Positions 1-7,820 are shown, counted from the stretch's first letter. The stretch is DNA of 45,142 bases from Nostoc sp. LEGE 06077 (GCF_015207705.1 NZ_JADEWI010000052.1:1-45142); one strand, 5' to 3'. A program made the numbers and translations. The notes: a model not told the origin generated them from the sequence alone.

Positions 1-367
1 TCCATTTATCCACAACTACAGATGCAAGCGCATCAATGTTAACTGCTGATACAGTCTTATCAACCAGCGATGCTAGTTTGTTTCGCCCACCGATAATTTC
101 TAATAAGCCATTATCAGTTAGATAGTTAGTTACCATCAGCAAATCTGTCGGCAATTCAAGTGCATTGAGTTTCAGGACAGCATTATAGATTCGACCATGA
201 GCGCTGATATAGAAGTGATACGGTTTCAAAATGTCGCGGACACGTTCTATAGCTACGGGGTCAAGTAAGATACCCCCAAGTATCGCTTCTTCAGATTCAA
301 TGCTTTGTGGTGGCAGCTTAGAGGCTGTAGTGCCAAAAGGAATTACGTTGTCGTCACTAGCGTACAT
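1..367 (-). CDS. dnaB: DnaB-type replicative helicase, N-terminal part (cut by window edge)
   Basis: The minus strand is open from an ATG at 365-367 to the window edge, giving about 122 residues. The start reads MYASDDNVIPFG, followed by PPQSIESEEAILGGILLD, then YHFYISAHGRIYNAVL, PTDLLMV and a segment ending TVSAVNIDALA. These match the helical N-terminal domain of bacterial DnaB, the ring helicase that unwinds DNA at replication forks. The RecA-like ATPase half would lie outside the window, so I cannot see whether it is intact, contains an intein or is truncated. It lies 82 bp downstream of the initiator gene on the same strand, so the two are probably co-transcribed and this is likely a plasmid-borne DnaB paralogue. 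Domain identity is seen in sequence; the plasmid role is inferred. Confidence 0.85.
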   Translation of the reverse strand, partial: MYASDDNVIPFGTTASKLPPQSIESEEAILGGILLDPVAIERVRDILKPYHFYISAHGRIYNAVLKLNALELPTDLLMVTNYLTDNGLLEIIGGRNKLASLVDKTVSAVNIDALASVVVDKW

Positions 368-449
368 ATTCAGCTTTGATTCCCATTAAGGCTAAAGTTA
401 TACATTTATGCACTTAGGAAGTACAAGCAGTGGTGTGATTGTCGTTCCA

Positions 450-1781
450 TCAATCGGGAATATCGACAAATCTTTCAGGGTATCTGGCACTCGCCCATTC
501 ATACCATTTGGCAGATACAATATGCTTGCAAAACTTAGACAGCCCTTCACTTAGGAGCATATTGTAGTAGTGATCATGCTTCCACGCCTCCCAGTTGAGA
601 AAATCATACTTCTTGCGCTGTTTTTCTTTCTCTGTGGGGTCATCAGCGAAGTTGTTAATTTTCTGCTGTAATGTCCGGCAAGCCGCCTTCCATTGCTCGA
701 ACATACAAAGTACTTCAGTACTACCTTCATCTTGTTTAGAAAGTACTGTGGTCACGTATGAAGCAACGCTGTTAATGTCTTTGCCTTGCGCTCGCTGATA
801 GGTTTGATAGTAAAGCAGGAAATCAACCTCTTTAACTGGATCTGAGCTAAAAACTAAGCTTTGAGAATCGTTCTCACGCGCCGCGCCGGAAAAATGGTTT
901 TCATGAATGGATTGGTCGTTAGTTGTAGAGACTTTCTCTTTATTAACAGCGTGGCGATGATCTTGAACTACTTTGTTTTGTCCAGTGGCTTTGCTTTCTT
1001 TTTCCTCTTTTTTCTCTGTCCCTCCAGTGATCGATTGAGTTAATATTATTTCCTTGATCTTATTAGAGGGCTGAAAGCTTTGCTGTGAAGGAGTTTCAAG
1101 CTGAGTAGCATCCATTTTTGGCACTATGCCATCCACTTTTGGCACTATGCCATCCACTTTTGGCACTATCGGTGGTTTTGTATTATTTACATCATCCATT
1201 TTTGGCATCATGGATACTGATTCAGCCGATGTATTATTTACATCATCCATTTTTGGCATCATGGATACTGATTCAGCCGATGTATTATTTACATCATCCA
1301 TTTTTGGCATCATGGATACTGATTCAGCCGATGTGTTATTTACATTATTGATTTTTTGTACTACAGATAAGTCTTGCAACAGCAATGCGCCAACTTTTAC
1401 GGGGTCAACACGGTAAAACTTAGCCGCATTGCCCTTATTTTTTTTAAATTGACAAGAAATTACGTAGCCTGATTCCTCTAGCCCCAGTAACAAACGTTGA
1501 ATACTACGTTGTGACCCTAGTGCTGGATATGCGTTTTCCCACTCTTTGTAAGTAGCACTAGTCCACCATTCCCCATGATGAAAGTAGCCATGCTTGTTGA
1601 GTTTGGCATTGCTTAAACACCAGCTTTCAATGACTTGAATCAATAAAGCTTGGTTAACACCTACTACGTTTGCTACGCTCCAATAGAGCTTAGTATATGC
1701 AGGTTCATAGCCGTGAGTAAGTCGATAAGCTGTAATCGGGCTTGCTGCGGTTAGTGTTGTAGTTCCCTGTATAGGATTCAT
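450..1781 (-). CDS. Plasmid replication initiator-like winged-helix protein with internal repeats
   Basis: 443 residues. The N-terminal part (about 25-135) looks like a winged-helix DNA-binding domain of the replication-initiator/DnaD-like type, with segments YTKLYWSVANVVGVNQALLI and QRSIQRLLLGLEESGYVIS. The middle (about 145-225) is low-complexity and built from a 17-residue unit (DDVNNTSAESVSMMPKM, three copies) and a 7-residue unit (GIVPKVD/M). The C-terminal part (about 325-440) is a helical, Trp/Tyr-rich domain. Start ATG 1779-1781 is preceded by GAGG. A DnaB-like helicase gene follows on the same strand, which fits an initiator that loads helicase. The layout of HTH, repeat-bearing middle and separate C-terminal domain resembles RepA_N-type initiators, whose origin lies inside the gene. 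Family assignment is inference; it could also be a phage-type replisome organiser. Confidence 0.65.
   Translation of the reverse strand: MNPIQGTTTLTAASPITAYRLTHGYEPAYTKLYWSVANVVGVNQALLIQVIESWCLSNAKLNKHGYFHHGEWWTSATYKEWENAYPALGSQRSIQRLLLGLEESGYVISCQFKKNKGNAAKFYRVDPVKVGALLLQDLSVVQKINNVNNTSAESVSMMPKMDDVNNTSAESVSMMPKMDDVNNTSAESVSMMPKMDDVNNTKPPIVPKVDGIVPKVDGIVPKMDATQLETPSQQSFQPSNKIKEIILTQSITGGTEKKEEKESKATGQNKVVQDHRHAVNKEKVSTTNDQSIHENHFSGAARENDSQSLVFSSDPVKEVDFLLYYQTYQRAQGKDINSVASYVTTVLSKQDEGSTEVLCMFEQWKAACRTLQQKINNFADDPTEKEKQRKKYDFLNWEAWKHDHYYNMLLSEGLSKFCKHIVSAKWYEWASARYPERFVDIPD
1109..1345. repeat. Iteron-like repeats inside the rep gene (candidate origin)
   Basis: Six copies of the 15-bp core CATCCAYTTTTGGCA begin at 1109, 1130, 1151, 1193, 1244 and 1295. 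The first three sit in perfectly phased 21-bp units, the fourth is 42 bp further on, and the last three are in near-identical 51-bp units. Spacings of 21, 42 and 51 bp are close to whole helical turns, as for initiator-binding iterons. The DNA core is kept although the encoded peptide varies (VPKVD, VPKMD, MPKMD). The origin role is inferred. Confidence 0.6.
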
Positions 1782-1792
1782 TTGTATTACCT

Positions 1793-1811
1793 CGAAATCT
1801 TCTAGATTTCG
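1793..1811. promoter_or_regulatory. Inverted repeat next to the rep ribosome-binding site
   Basis: CGAAATCT (1793-1800) and AGATTTCG (1804-1811) form a perfect 8-bp inverted repeat with a 3-bp spacer. It abuts the GAGG ribosome-binding site of the initiator gene. It could be an operator for the initiator or the XRE repressor, or an RNA hairpin that limits translation and therefore copy number. Confidence 0.45.
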
Positions 1812-2145
1812 GGTAACTCCTCATCTTGCAAACTCGTGCCGCTAAGTTATTATGATTATAGCGAGCGCGGTGTACCCAGTACCAAGAAGTGTCCAGCCTC
1901 TTATTGCACTTGGAGTTACCCGGCGTGTTTAAATCAATAAAAATCCAGCCTCCGCTGGTACGCGTCCCCTCTAGTTTCTGCTAGTGGGGATATCCGTTTT
2001 AAGGAGCGGTGCTAAATTTTCTACGCCTTTTCCAGGGCTGTCGGTTCTATATCGCCGCTTCTCTTTGGAATTGGGACTAGGATTTATTTTGAAAGATTTT
2101 TGCATTGCACTTTTCCTAAATACAAAATTGGTTTTACGCGATCGC
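1812..2145. other. Noncoding leader region between XRE repressor and rep gene
   Basis: I see no convincing gene here. GGGTAACTCC (1811-1820) recurs inverted as GGAGTTACCC (1912-1921), 91 bp away, which could pair in a leader RNA or serve as two operator half-sites. A HIP1 octamer lies at about 2139. Overlapping 75- and 77-codon frames exist on the two strands but have no homology I recognise, and one runs into the XRE gene. Confidence 0.4.
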
Positions 2146-2355
2146 TTAATCTTCGCTCCATTCCAACAATTCACCGGGCTGGATTTTATAGAAGTCACAG
2201 ATTTTGTTAAGCGCTAATCTATTAGGTATTTGCTCAGGATTTTCATATAAGCTGTAGACAGTCGTTTTGCTTAAGCCTGTGCGCTCGCTGAACTCATAGC
2301 GCGTAATTTTGAGCTTTTCGTCAATAAACCTCCTTACTGTGTTGCGAACTGGCAT
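2146..2355 (-). CDS. XRE-family helix-turn-helix repressor
   Basis: 69 residues, essentially one Cro/C1-type HTH domain. Residues about 12-66 read YEFSERTGLSKTTVYSLYEN, then a hydrophobic second half (NRLALNKICDFYKIQPGELLEW). The spacing between recognition helix and the ICDFY..QPGELLEW tail is typical of small XRE regulators. No other domain is present, so it is probably a dimeric DNA-binding repressor. It is transcribed divergently from the 2670-7820 operon, whose TTGACA promoter begins 87 bp from its start codon, and lies upstream of the initiator gene on the same strand. It is therefore placed to control both plasmid copy number and the divergent operon. Its operator is not identified. 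Confidence 0.8.
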   Translation of the reverse strand: MPVRNTVRRFIDEKLKITRYEFSERTGLSKTTVYSLYENPEQIPNRLALNKICDFYKIQPGELLEWSED

Positions 2356-2441
2356 AGAAACTCGTCTGGTAATAACAGACTCCTATTAAAGCATCTTACA
2401 AGGAATGTTGTTATACACAGCGTTATTTGATTAAAAGCAAT

Positions 2442-2471
2442 TTGACATTAAAAGCTGTCTTGTATTAATAT
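2442..2471 (+). promoter_or_regulatory. Sigma70-type promoter for the 2670-7820 operon
   Basis: A consensus -35 hexamer TTGACA (2442-2447) is followed after 17-18 bp by TTAATAT (2465-2471), a good -10 region. It points towards the first gene at 2670 and leaves a leader of about 190 bp containing short direct repeats (AGTCAAAACAGTCAAGGG near 2501). Confidence 0.6.
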
Positions 2472-2669
2472 AGCCATTGTAAGGCTAAAAAGACAAGGGC
2501 AGTCAAAACAGTCAAGGGCTGACAAAGGTTTCACCCACAACGGCTTAATGACCGCAAGTATCCAAAAGTCTTGCACGGTAAATATTTTCAAAACCTTAAT
2601 AACTACATAGAGCGGTAGTCATTCCGCTCACTAAACTTGATGCCTGCATTCATCAGGAGTTATTTATCA

Positions 2670-2831
2670 ATGCGAGTCAGTATTAGACAGCCATTGCAGC
2701 CATTTATTAATGCAAAGGCTAAAGAATTGGGTGTTGATGATGCTGGCGAAGTGGTTAACTATTTGCTCTTGCAAATTATGTCAAACAACGCCACGAGCGA
2801 ACCCGTACAGACACAGACTAAAAAGGCTTAA
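2670..2831 (+). CDS. Small ribbon-helix-helix-like protein
   Basis: 53 residues from the ATG at 2670, chosen over an in-frame ATG at 2640 because AGGAG (2655-2659) sits 10 bp upstream. The sequence begins MRVSIRQPLQPFINAKAKEL, a short basic beta-strand followed by helices (DDAGEVVNYLLLQIM), as in ribbon-helix-helix DNA-binding proteins. The tail is polar. It is the first gene of the operon, 3 bp before the next gene, so a regulatory role (autorepression or partition-like) is plausible but not shown. Its size fits CopG-like proteins; I do not recognise a specific family. Confidence 0.55.
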   Translation: MRVSIRQPLQPFINAKAKELGVDDAGEVVNYLLLQIMSNNATSEPVQTQTKKA

Positions 2832-2834
2832 ACG

Positions 2835-3077
2835 ATGAATATCAATTTACGCAACTTAGAAGCAATCAACGAACTGCCTTCTGAGAGAGCAATATTCAAT
2901 CAAAATCAATTACGAAGGTTAAAAACTTGCTCTCGCTGGCTTAGAGAAATTCAAAATTCCTCAGAATTCAAACAACTGCAATACTCTCCAGATGTAACAC
3001 TTGGCGACGCAATTCAAGCTTTGGATGAACTACTTAATGAACAAGATTACTGTGACTGGGGGGAGAAAATAAGATGA
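2835..3077 (+). CDS. Hypothetical small helical protein
   Basis: 80 residues, not recognised. It is charged and predominantly helical (RLKTCSRWLREIQN, LGDAIQALDELLNEQDY), with no membrane segment, signal peptide or Cys pair. It starts 3 bp after the preceding stop and its last codons overlap the ATG of the next gene (ATGA at 3074), so translation is coupled. The short-gene packing is typical of plasmid and phage operons. No function is proposed. Confidence 0.6.
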   Translation: MNINLRNLEAINELPSERAIFNQNQLRRLKTCSRWLREIQNSSEFKQLQYSPDVTLGDAIQALDELLNEQDYCDWGEKIR

Positions 3078-3343
3078 CTGATTTGCAACTTGTTGGATGC
3101 GTTACTTTGCTTACCCAGTCTAAAACCTACAGCATTGACGGCATTTTGTATCGATATCTATACAGCAACGGCAGTATTAAGCACACACAATATATGTTCC
3201 GTCCTCTGCCAAAACAAAGAAAAACCGCCGATTTGCAACTCAATCGAGACAAGGTATTACGCAGGGTTTATGAAGTACCAAGCTTGTACAACCAGCATCT
3301 AGCAACACAGACAGCTACAGCAATTCAACAGAGTTTGTTTTAA
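3074..3343 (+). CDS. Hypothetical small basic protein
   Basis: 89 residues, not recognised. It overlaps the previous gene by 4 bp (ATGA), with GGGGAG immediately upstream as ribosome-binding site. The N-terminal half looks like beta-strands (LVGCVTLLTQSKTYSIDGIL, YRYLYSNGSIKHTQYMFRPL) and the C-terminal half is basic. No catalytic motif or transmembrane helix is visible. It is the last gene of the first tight block of the operon; 284 bp separate it from the next gene. Confidence 0.55.
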   Translation: MTDLQLVGCVTLLTQSKTYSIDGILYRYLYSNGSIKHTQYMFRPLPKQRKTADLQLNRDKVLRRVYEVPSLYNQHLATQTATAIQQSLF

Positions 3344-3539
3344 AGGTGATATCTGCTACCGCGCGGAGCGGACAAAAGCAAGAAGCGAGCGCGTCAACTA
3401 GCCCTAAAAGGGGTGTATACGCGGGGGTAAAATCGATAATTCAGTAAGTCTGCAATCGGTAAGTGCTTTGTTATTACGCGGTTCTAGCCATTGAGTGCAA
3501 CACCGTCAAAAGCTTCTAAAAAGTTATTTTCTAAGGTTA

Positions 3540-3568
3540 TTGACAGCCTCTAATAACAGGGGCATATC
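3540..3568 (+). promoter_or_regulatory. Possible internal promoter in the 3344-3627 gap
   Basis: TTGACA at 3540-3545 is followed 17 bp later by CATATC (3563-3568), a weak -10. It lies 60-100 bp upstream of the next gene. A C/G stretch (CCCTAAAAGGGG, near 3402) earlier in the gap could terminate transcription from the first block. The rest of this gap shows nothing else I can name. Confidence 0.35.
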
Positions 3569-3627
3569 CATAACTCTGAATCAGTCTTGGGGGCTAGTCA
3601 AATACCTGAGAATCTCTGGACAGTCAG

Positions 3628-4176
3628 TTGGTTTTATACACACTTAGACAAGATTACAGAGGTAATGTGGCAACAAAGAAGTATTTAGCTAAGTATCGCA
3701 AGCTCAGACAGATTTATGAGCGAGCGCTAGATAAGACAATTTCAGACGAGACTTGGTATCGGGTGGTGTCTTTTCTCAAGCAGCGTTTTAGCTTGAGGGT
3801 TGAATCGGAGAATGCAGAAACCATAGTTGAGACATTTGCGGGACTTAAACGGCGTTACAGTGCGCTAAGTCCAACCAGAGAGGGATTTGAGGAGCGTTGG
3901 CAAGCATTCAAATATTTTTATGACTCAGAAGGTGGCTACAGCGGTATTGAAGCATTATCAGCCCTGTCCAAATATCTAAAAATCAATCTTGACGACGTAC
4001 CCCGCAGCACTCGTTACTACTGGTTTAGTCAAGCTGGTCTGTCTTACAGCCTTCATGGCAGCTATCACAGCAAAGATTTAGCACTTGTCGCGTTTGTTGC
4101 AGCTAAATGGGCAATTAACAAGCGTTCGCAACCAGTTAAATCTGCTGAACCAAAAGTTTTAACACTAGCTAAATAA
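3628..4176 (+). CDS. Hypothetical protein, alpha-helical
   Basis: Up to 182 residues, not recognised. The frame opens with TTG at 3628, but a GTG at 3667 (reading VATKKYLAKYRKLRQIYERA) is preceded by AGAGG at 3658-3662 and may be the real start, giving 169 residues. The protein is basic and rich in Tyr, Arg and Leu, with a segment ALSPTREGFEERWQAFKYFY and a C-terminal Lys-rich tail. There are no membrane helices or nucleotide-binding motifs. It precedes a 212-residue gene by 12 bp in the same operon. A DNA-binding role is possible from composition only. Confidence 0.55.
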   Translation: MVLYTLRQDYRGNVATKKYLAKYRKLRQIYERALDKTISDETWYRVVSFLKQRFSLRVESENAETIVETFAGLKRRYSALSPTREGFEERWQAFKYFYDSEGGYSGIEALSALSKYLKINLDDVPRSTRYYWFSQAGLSYSLHGSYHSKDLALVAFVAAKWAINKRSQPVKSAEPKVLTLAK

Positions 4177-4188
4177 AGAGCAATCACC

Positions 4189-4827
4189 ATGTCTGACAAA
4201 TTTACTAATAACGTCCGCGCTCGCTTGTACAAGCAAGGCTATCAAGGATTTATTAAAGACGATTACACTCAAGCCGCCCTCGCTGTTGAATGCGATGACC
4301 TGAACAATCCCACCAAAGAACAATTGAGCCAAGCCGTTGACTATCTCAAAGCCAAAGCGACAAGTCAATTATCTGTAACTGATGAAAGAGTTGAAGAAAA
4401 ATTTCTCACACCAGTAGAGTTTGAACAGGCCGAGACTGAAATTGAAATAGGTACGCTCACGGTGTCCCCTCAAGATGTAGGCGAGATGATCACGAATAAA
4501 GCCTCACAAATGGGTGTAATCCTTTCAGAGCAACAAATTAATGACATAGCCGATAGCGTTGACATCTCAGCCAACACCTTTGACGAAATTCTCGAACAGG
4601 TAGAAACAGCACTACTCGCTTATGCTGACTTTTCAGCCAATCAAGTTGACGCAAAGATTGACCAGACGTTGACCAGAGTACAAGAACGGGTAGTTAATCG
4701 CCATGAACAAAGCAGAGACAAACTATCTCGTGGACTAACGGGCATTAGTGCGGCTTTGGAGAATAGCCGTAATCAAACTAAAAGCCAACTTTCCGGGATA
4801 CTCACCAGACTCAACGCGGTTCAATAG
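4189..4827 (+). CDS. Hypothetical acidic helical protein
   Basis: 212 residues, not recognised. It is strongly acidic and helical, with many Gln and Glu. Residues about 75-110 read VSPQDVGEMITNKASQMGVI, and residues about 150-212 are likely coiled coil (QVDAKIDQTLTRVQERVVNR). There are no Cys residues except one near 30 and no membrane segment. Start ATG 4189 follows AGAGCAATCACC. It is followed by an overlapping frame for a small membrane protein. It may interact with the next coiled-coil protein at 5070-5729, which has similar composition; that is inference from context. Confidence 0.6.
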   Translation: MSDKFTNNVRARLYKQGYQGFIKDDYTQAALAVECDDLNNPTKEQLSQAVDYLKAKATSQLSVTDERVEEKFLTPVEFEQAETEIEIGTLTVSPQDVGEMITNKASQMGVILSEQQINDIADSVDISANTFDEILEQVETALLAYADFSANQVDAKIDQTLTRVQERVVNRHEQSRDKLSRGLTGISAALENSRNQTKSQLSGILTRLNAVQ

Positions 4828-4873
4828 TGACGACTTAACACTGCTTGAATGCTTAGTAATTCGCTGTTCAAGG

Positions 4874-5149
4874 ATGAATTACTTCTCCAGAATTGCTGTT
4901 AGTTTAAGTGCGCTTGCTGCTGTGATTTTGCCGTTACATTACTGGGTATATCTGCCAATTAAAGAGCATGATAACTATCAGCAATATCTCAAACGAAAGT
5001 CAGCTATTGAGCAATACGTAAAACGAATGGAATATCACTGCCACAAAATATTTACCCCAGAAAAAGAGTATGGCTGTAAAAAATTCAATGAAGCTCAAAA
5101 ATCAGGTAACTTCCAAATCTCGCCACTTGGAACGCCAGTTAAAAAATAA
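4874..5149 (+). CDS. Small single-pass membrane protein
   Basis: 91 residues if started at ATG 4874. The frame is open further upstream, but those codons overlap the previous gene. Residues about 5-27 (RIAVSLSALAAVILPLHYWV) form one clear hydrophobic helix, followed by a charged soluble tail with three Cys. No family is recognised. The start has only AAGG directly adjacent as ribosome-binding site, so the 5' end is uncertain. The 3' end overlaps the next gene by 80 bp. As one of three membrane-associated genes before the ATPase at 6360 it could be part of the same membrane complex (inference). Confidence 0.5.
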   Translation: MNYFSRIAVSLSALAAVILPLHYWVYLPIKEHDNYQQYLKRKSAIEQYVKRMEYHCHKIFTPEKEYGCKKFNEAQKSGNFQISPLGTPVKK

Positions 5150-5729
5150 GTTCAACGCATCTACTAACTTAGTAGTCAGAGCCTTAACAGGTGATAAATC
5201 AGCATTGAAGCTGATAGGACAAATGGGTAATGACGGGGCAAAGATTAGCGAATTCGCCCCACAAGTAAGAGAGCAAATGTTAGCTGCTATCAAAGGCACT
5301 GAGGACTTAAATCTAGTCCTGGGTGATATTTATAAACAGGCTGGTGTAAGCGGCGAAAAAATTGAAAGAGCAGTGCAGTCAGCAATTTTAGCTGACACTC
5401 ATTTAGCGAACATCCTAGAAGAGATGAAGCTTGATTTCGCTTCGTCCCAGGATAAAGAAACGCTACGTCATCAACAAGCGACAGACCACATCAAGCTGAA
5501 AGCATGGGTCGATAAACACATGATGCAAGTTGATGGTGAATATAAGATGTTACAGACCGAATTACAGACAGATATTAGACAACAAACAATTGACCTGCAA
5601 CATGATAAAGAACTGGGCAAGTATTACTTAGAAATGGGTGATAACGCTCGTGATGATTTTAAGCCGAAAAAGCAATATGCTCTACGTTCAATTGTCCAAA
5701 AAATCAAGGATGCCCTACTAGGTTTTTGA
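5070..5729 (+). CDS. Hypothetical helical protein
   Basis: 219 residues, not recognised. ATG 5070 follows AAAAAGAG and overlaps the preceding gene by 80 bp; an in-frame ATG at 5088 is an alternative. The protein is helical with a likely coiled coil in its second half (MLQTELQTDIRQQTIDLQHD). It contains LTGDKSALKLIGQMGNDGAK near residues 40-60 and has a basic C-terminus. No signal peptide or nucleotide-binding motif is visible. 64 bp separate it from the next gene. It may be a scaffold or adaptor for the membrane proteins downstream; no stronger statement is possible. Confidence 0.55.
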   Translation: MAVKNSMKLKNQVTSKSRHLERQLKNKFNASTNLVVRALTGDKSALKLIGQMGNDGAKISEFAPQVREQMLAAIKGTEDLNLVLGDIYKQAGVSGEKIERAVQSAILADTHLANILEEMKLDFASSQDKETLRHQQATDHIKLKAWVDKHMMQVDGEYKMLQTELQTDIRQQTIDLQHDKELGKYYLEMGDNARDDFKPKKQYALRSIVQKIKDALLGF

Positions 5730-5793
5730 CAGTTCAATCCCGATAGCTACCACCTAAATTGACTGTCGGGCAAGTAAATATCTTAGTGTTAAC

Positions 5794-6363
5794 ATGACAT
5801 ACGATATTGAGGAGAATCAAGAAGAATTAGTCAGTGAAATCTCCCCCGATACGCCCCTACCAAAAGATTTAATAGAACATCTGGAATCGCGTAAACAGCA
5901 CCGTAAAGATGTTATTAATACAACTGATAAATTGACACGATTCTTTGTTACTTGGTCGCTAAATTCTACAGGATTATTTATAGCTAAGTATCTCTTAATA
6001 ACTGGCGGTGGCGTTAACTTGTGGCTGGCAATTACGCTCTCGTTTTCTATATGCAGTGTTGGCTCTCTGGCTGGGCTAACGGGCTTGAGAGTTAATTACA
6101 ACAGTGACGGACTAGAGGTAGATAATATGCAAAATCTGTTGAAAACTGCTGGGGGTTTGTTGTTTGCAGGTGTCACTACTTTGTTAGCAGTTAAAGACTA
6201 TCAATATTTTGAGAATTTGACTAAAGAAACAGTCAGCCAGATTAGCCAAGACATCCAAACTATTGAAAAACAAAATCCACAATCAGACCCTTGGTTAAGT
6301 ATTGCAGTCGCGTTGGCTTTATTCATTGGTTCCATTGCAATTATTTTTAGGGGACGAGAATGA
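5794..6363 (+). CDS. Multi-pass membrane protein of the ATPase operon
   Basis: 189 residues with an acidic cytosolic-looking N-terminus (about 1-45), then hydrophobic helices at about 60-76 (STGLFIAKYLLITGG), 79-100 (NLWLAITLSFSICSVGSLAG), 115-132 and 167-185 (SIAVALALFIGSIAIIF). No enzymatic motif is visible. Its TGA overlaps the ATG of the ATPase gene (ATGA at 6360), so the two are translationally coupled, and it is the best candidate for a membrane partner of that ATPase. The family is not recognised. Confidence 0.65.
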   Translation: MTYDIEENQEELVSEISPDTPLPKDLIEHLESRKQHRKDVINTTDKLTRFFVTWSLNSTGLFIAKYLLITGGGVNLWLAITLSFSICSVGSLAGLTGLRVNYNSDGLEVDNMQNLLKTAGGLLFAGVTTLLAVKDYQYFENLTKETVSQISQDIQTIEKQNPQSDPWLSIAVALALFIGSIAIIFRGRE

Positions 6364-7820
6364 AACAAGGTGTTTTCGAGTTAACGCTGGCTGGTGTGTG
6401 TGGTGTAGCTGCAATCATCGGGCTGGCAACATCGCAAACACGTCAGCCCTACGATTTGACACAGATTCAGTTCTGCCCCACGTCAATTAATGGTGTAGAA
6501 AGTCAAGTAAAACTAGATAAACGTTTTTGTAACCAGCCGCGTTTTGTCCTGACTGAAGAATGGCGACGCTACGGGCTGTATGGCAGTATCATTCCCTACA
6601 AAGGTGATGCCATTCAATGGGTGCGTGATTTGCCTACAGATAACCCTAATCAGTTGCTTGGATATGGGGTTGCAGTTGTGGGGCTATGGGGTATTGTGGG
6701 TTGCTTGCTTGTGCGTTCGCAACGGCTCAAGCGCACTGATTATGAATTGGGAGAGCTTGAAAAGACAGGCGACTATGCAACTTGGCAGCACAATTTGCAC
6801 AAACGTGAAGTTAAGCAGCATTCAACCCAGCTTTACACTGAACGCTTGAAAGATGGGCTGTCAGGACTGGACACAGAAGAACGTTTTGCGCTGGGCTTGA
6901 CAGATGAGGAAAACGAACGCGCTAAGGCACGTATCCAGCTAGAGGACTTTATGAAAGCCCGTGCTGTTAATCATTCTGTGATGGATAAAACCATTGCTGA
7001 GAACCTGAGAGATCAAGCCAAGGCTGAACAAGAACGCGGCAAGATTGAGGGTAAAACCAAGGGAGCGATCGCAGACAGCGACAATCAGCAGTCAGTTGAT
7101 CAGCAACGAGCAACTGAACTCATAGAAGCGCTCAAGGCTCATGAGGATGGTTGGTTGTGGAAGATTATCGACAACTTAACCCCACTGTGGTTAATCGGTC
7201 GCCAGGGGTCAGGTAAAACTTACACGAGCGCGGCTATAGCTCTTGTTAGAAAGCATTGCTTAGGGATTCCTATTTACTACTTAATTGACCGTCACGCAAC
7301 TGGGGACAACTCTAAAGCATGGCGATATCTTGATACTCAAAATATTGCAGAGTCCGAGTTAGAGATAGGTACTGCGCTTGATACTCTCTGTGAGCATTGG
7401 CTATTAAGAATTAAGGGTAAAAATGACTTAAATCAACCTGCTCAAATAACGCCGGAACAAGTTCTTATTGATGAATATACCAACCTGAAATCATTGATTG
7501 GTGAACCCGCAGAAAAGTTTTATAAACTGCATTTGACAGACACCAGAAAAGCAAAAGTAAATGTTACTGGTATTACCCATAATGACACTAATTCTAGCTA
7601 TCCCGAAGGGACACAAGCAATGAGGGAGGCAGGTACAATCCTCATTCAAAAATTCTCAGCTAACGGTAAAACCCCACTGTCTAGAGTCAAGATTGTTCGT
7701 GGTTTGCTTGATGATAATGGGGAGGAGTTGAAGGATGCAGAGCGTACACTGCCAAGCTGGTTTAATCCAGAGGATATTTACAACCATTTCAACGGTAAGC
7801 CAATTGATTTTGATGCGTAA
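6360..7820 (+). CDS. Membrane-anchored P-loop ATPase
   Basis: 486 residues. Two N-terminal hydrophobic helices (about 8-28 and 99-118) bracket an extracytoplasmic loop of about 70 residues containing two Cys. A charged coiled-coil region (about 120-255) follows, then an ATPase domain with Walker A GRQGSGKT (about 280-287) and Walker B VLIDEY (about 369-374), and a later GITHNDTNSSYPEG segment. The layout of TM pair, coiled coil and single P-loop domain resembles membrane ATPases of the FtsK/VirD4 (coupling-protein) superfamily. The short ATPase domain and lack of other signature motifs leave the family open. It ends the operon that begins at 2670. A role in plasmid transfer, DNA pumping or surface exclusion is possible; none is demonstrated. 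Identity as an ATPase is seen; function is inference. Confidence 0.7.
   Translation: MKQGVFELTLAGVCGVAAIIGLATSQTRQPYDLTQIQFCPTSINGVESQVKLDKRFCNQPRFVLTEEWRRYGLYGSIIPYKGDAIQWVRDLPTDNPNQLLGYGVAVVGLWGIVGCLLVRSQRLKRTDYELGELEKTGDYATWQHNLHKREVKQHSTQLYTERLKDGLSGLDTEERFALGLTDEENERAKARIQLEDFMKARAVNHSVMDKTIAENLRDQAKAEQERGKIEGKTKGAIADSDNQQSVDQQRATELIEALKAHEDGWLWKIIDNLTPLWLIGRQGSGKTYTSAAIALVRKHCLGIPIYYLIDRHATGDNSKAWRYLDTQNIAESELEIGTALDTLCEHWLLRIKGKNDLNQPAQITPEQVLIDEYTNLKSLIGEPAEKFYKLHLTDTRKAKVNVTGITHNDTNSSYPEGTQAMREAGTILIQKFSANGKTPLSRVKIVRGLLDDNGEELKDAERTLPSWFNPEDIYNHFNGKPIDFDA

Noticed and set aside
1109-1345. CRISPR array
   Set aside because: Units of 21 and 51 bp are contiguous without unique spacers and lie inside a coding frame.
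1971-2217. Overlapping 75-77 codon frames on both strands
   Set aside because: No recognisable domain, no convincing ribosome-binding site, and one overlaps the XRE gene by 53 bp.
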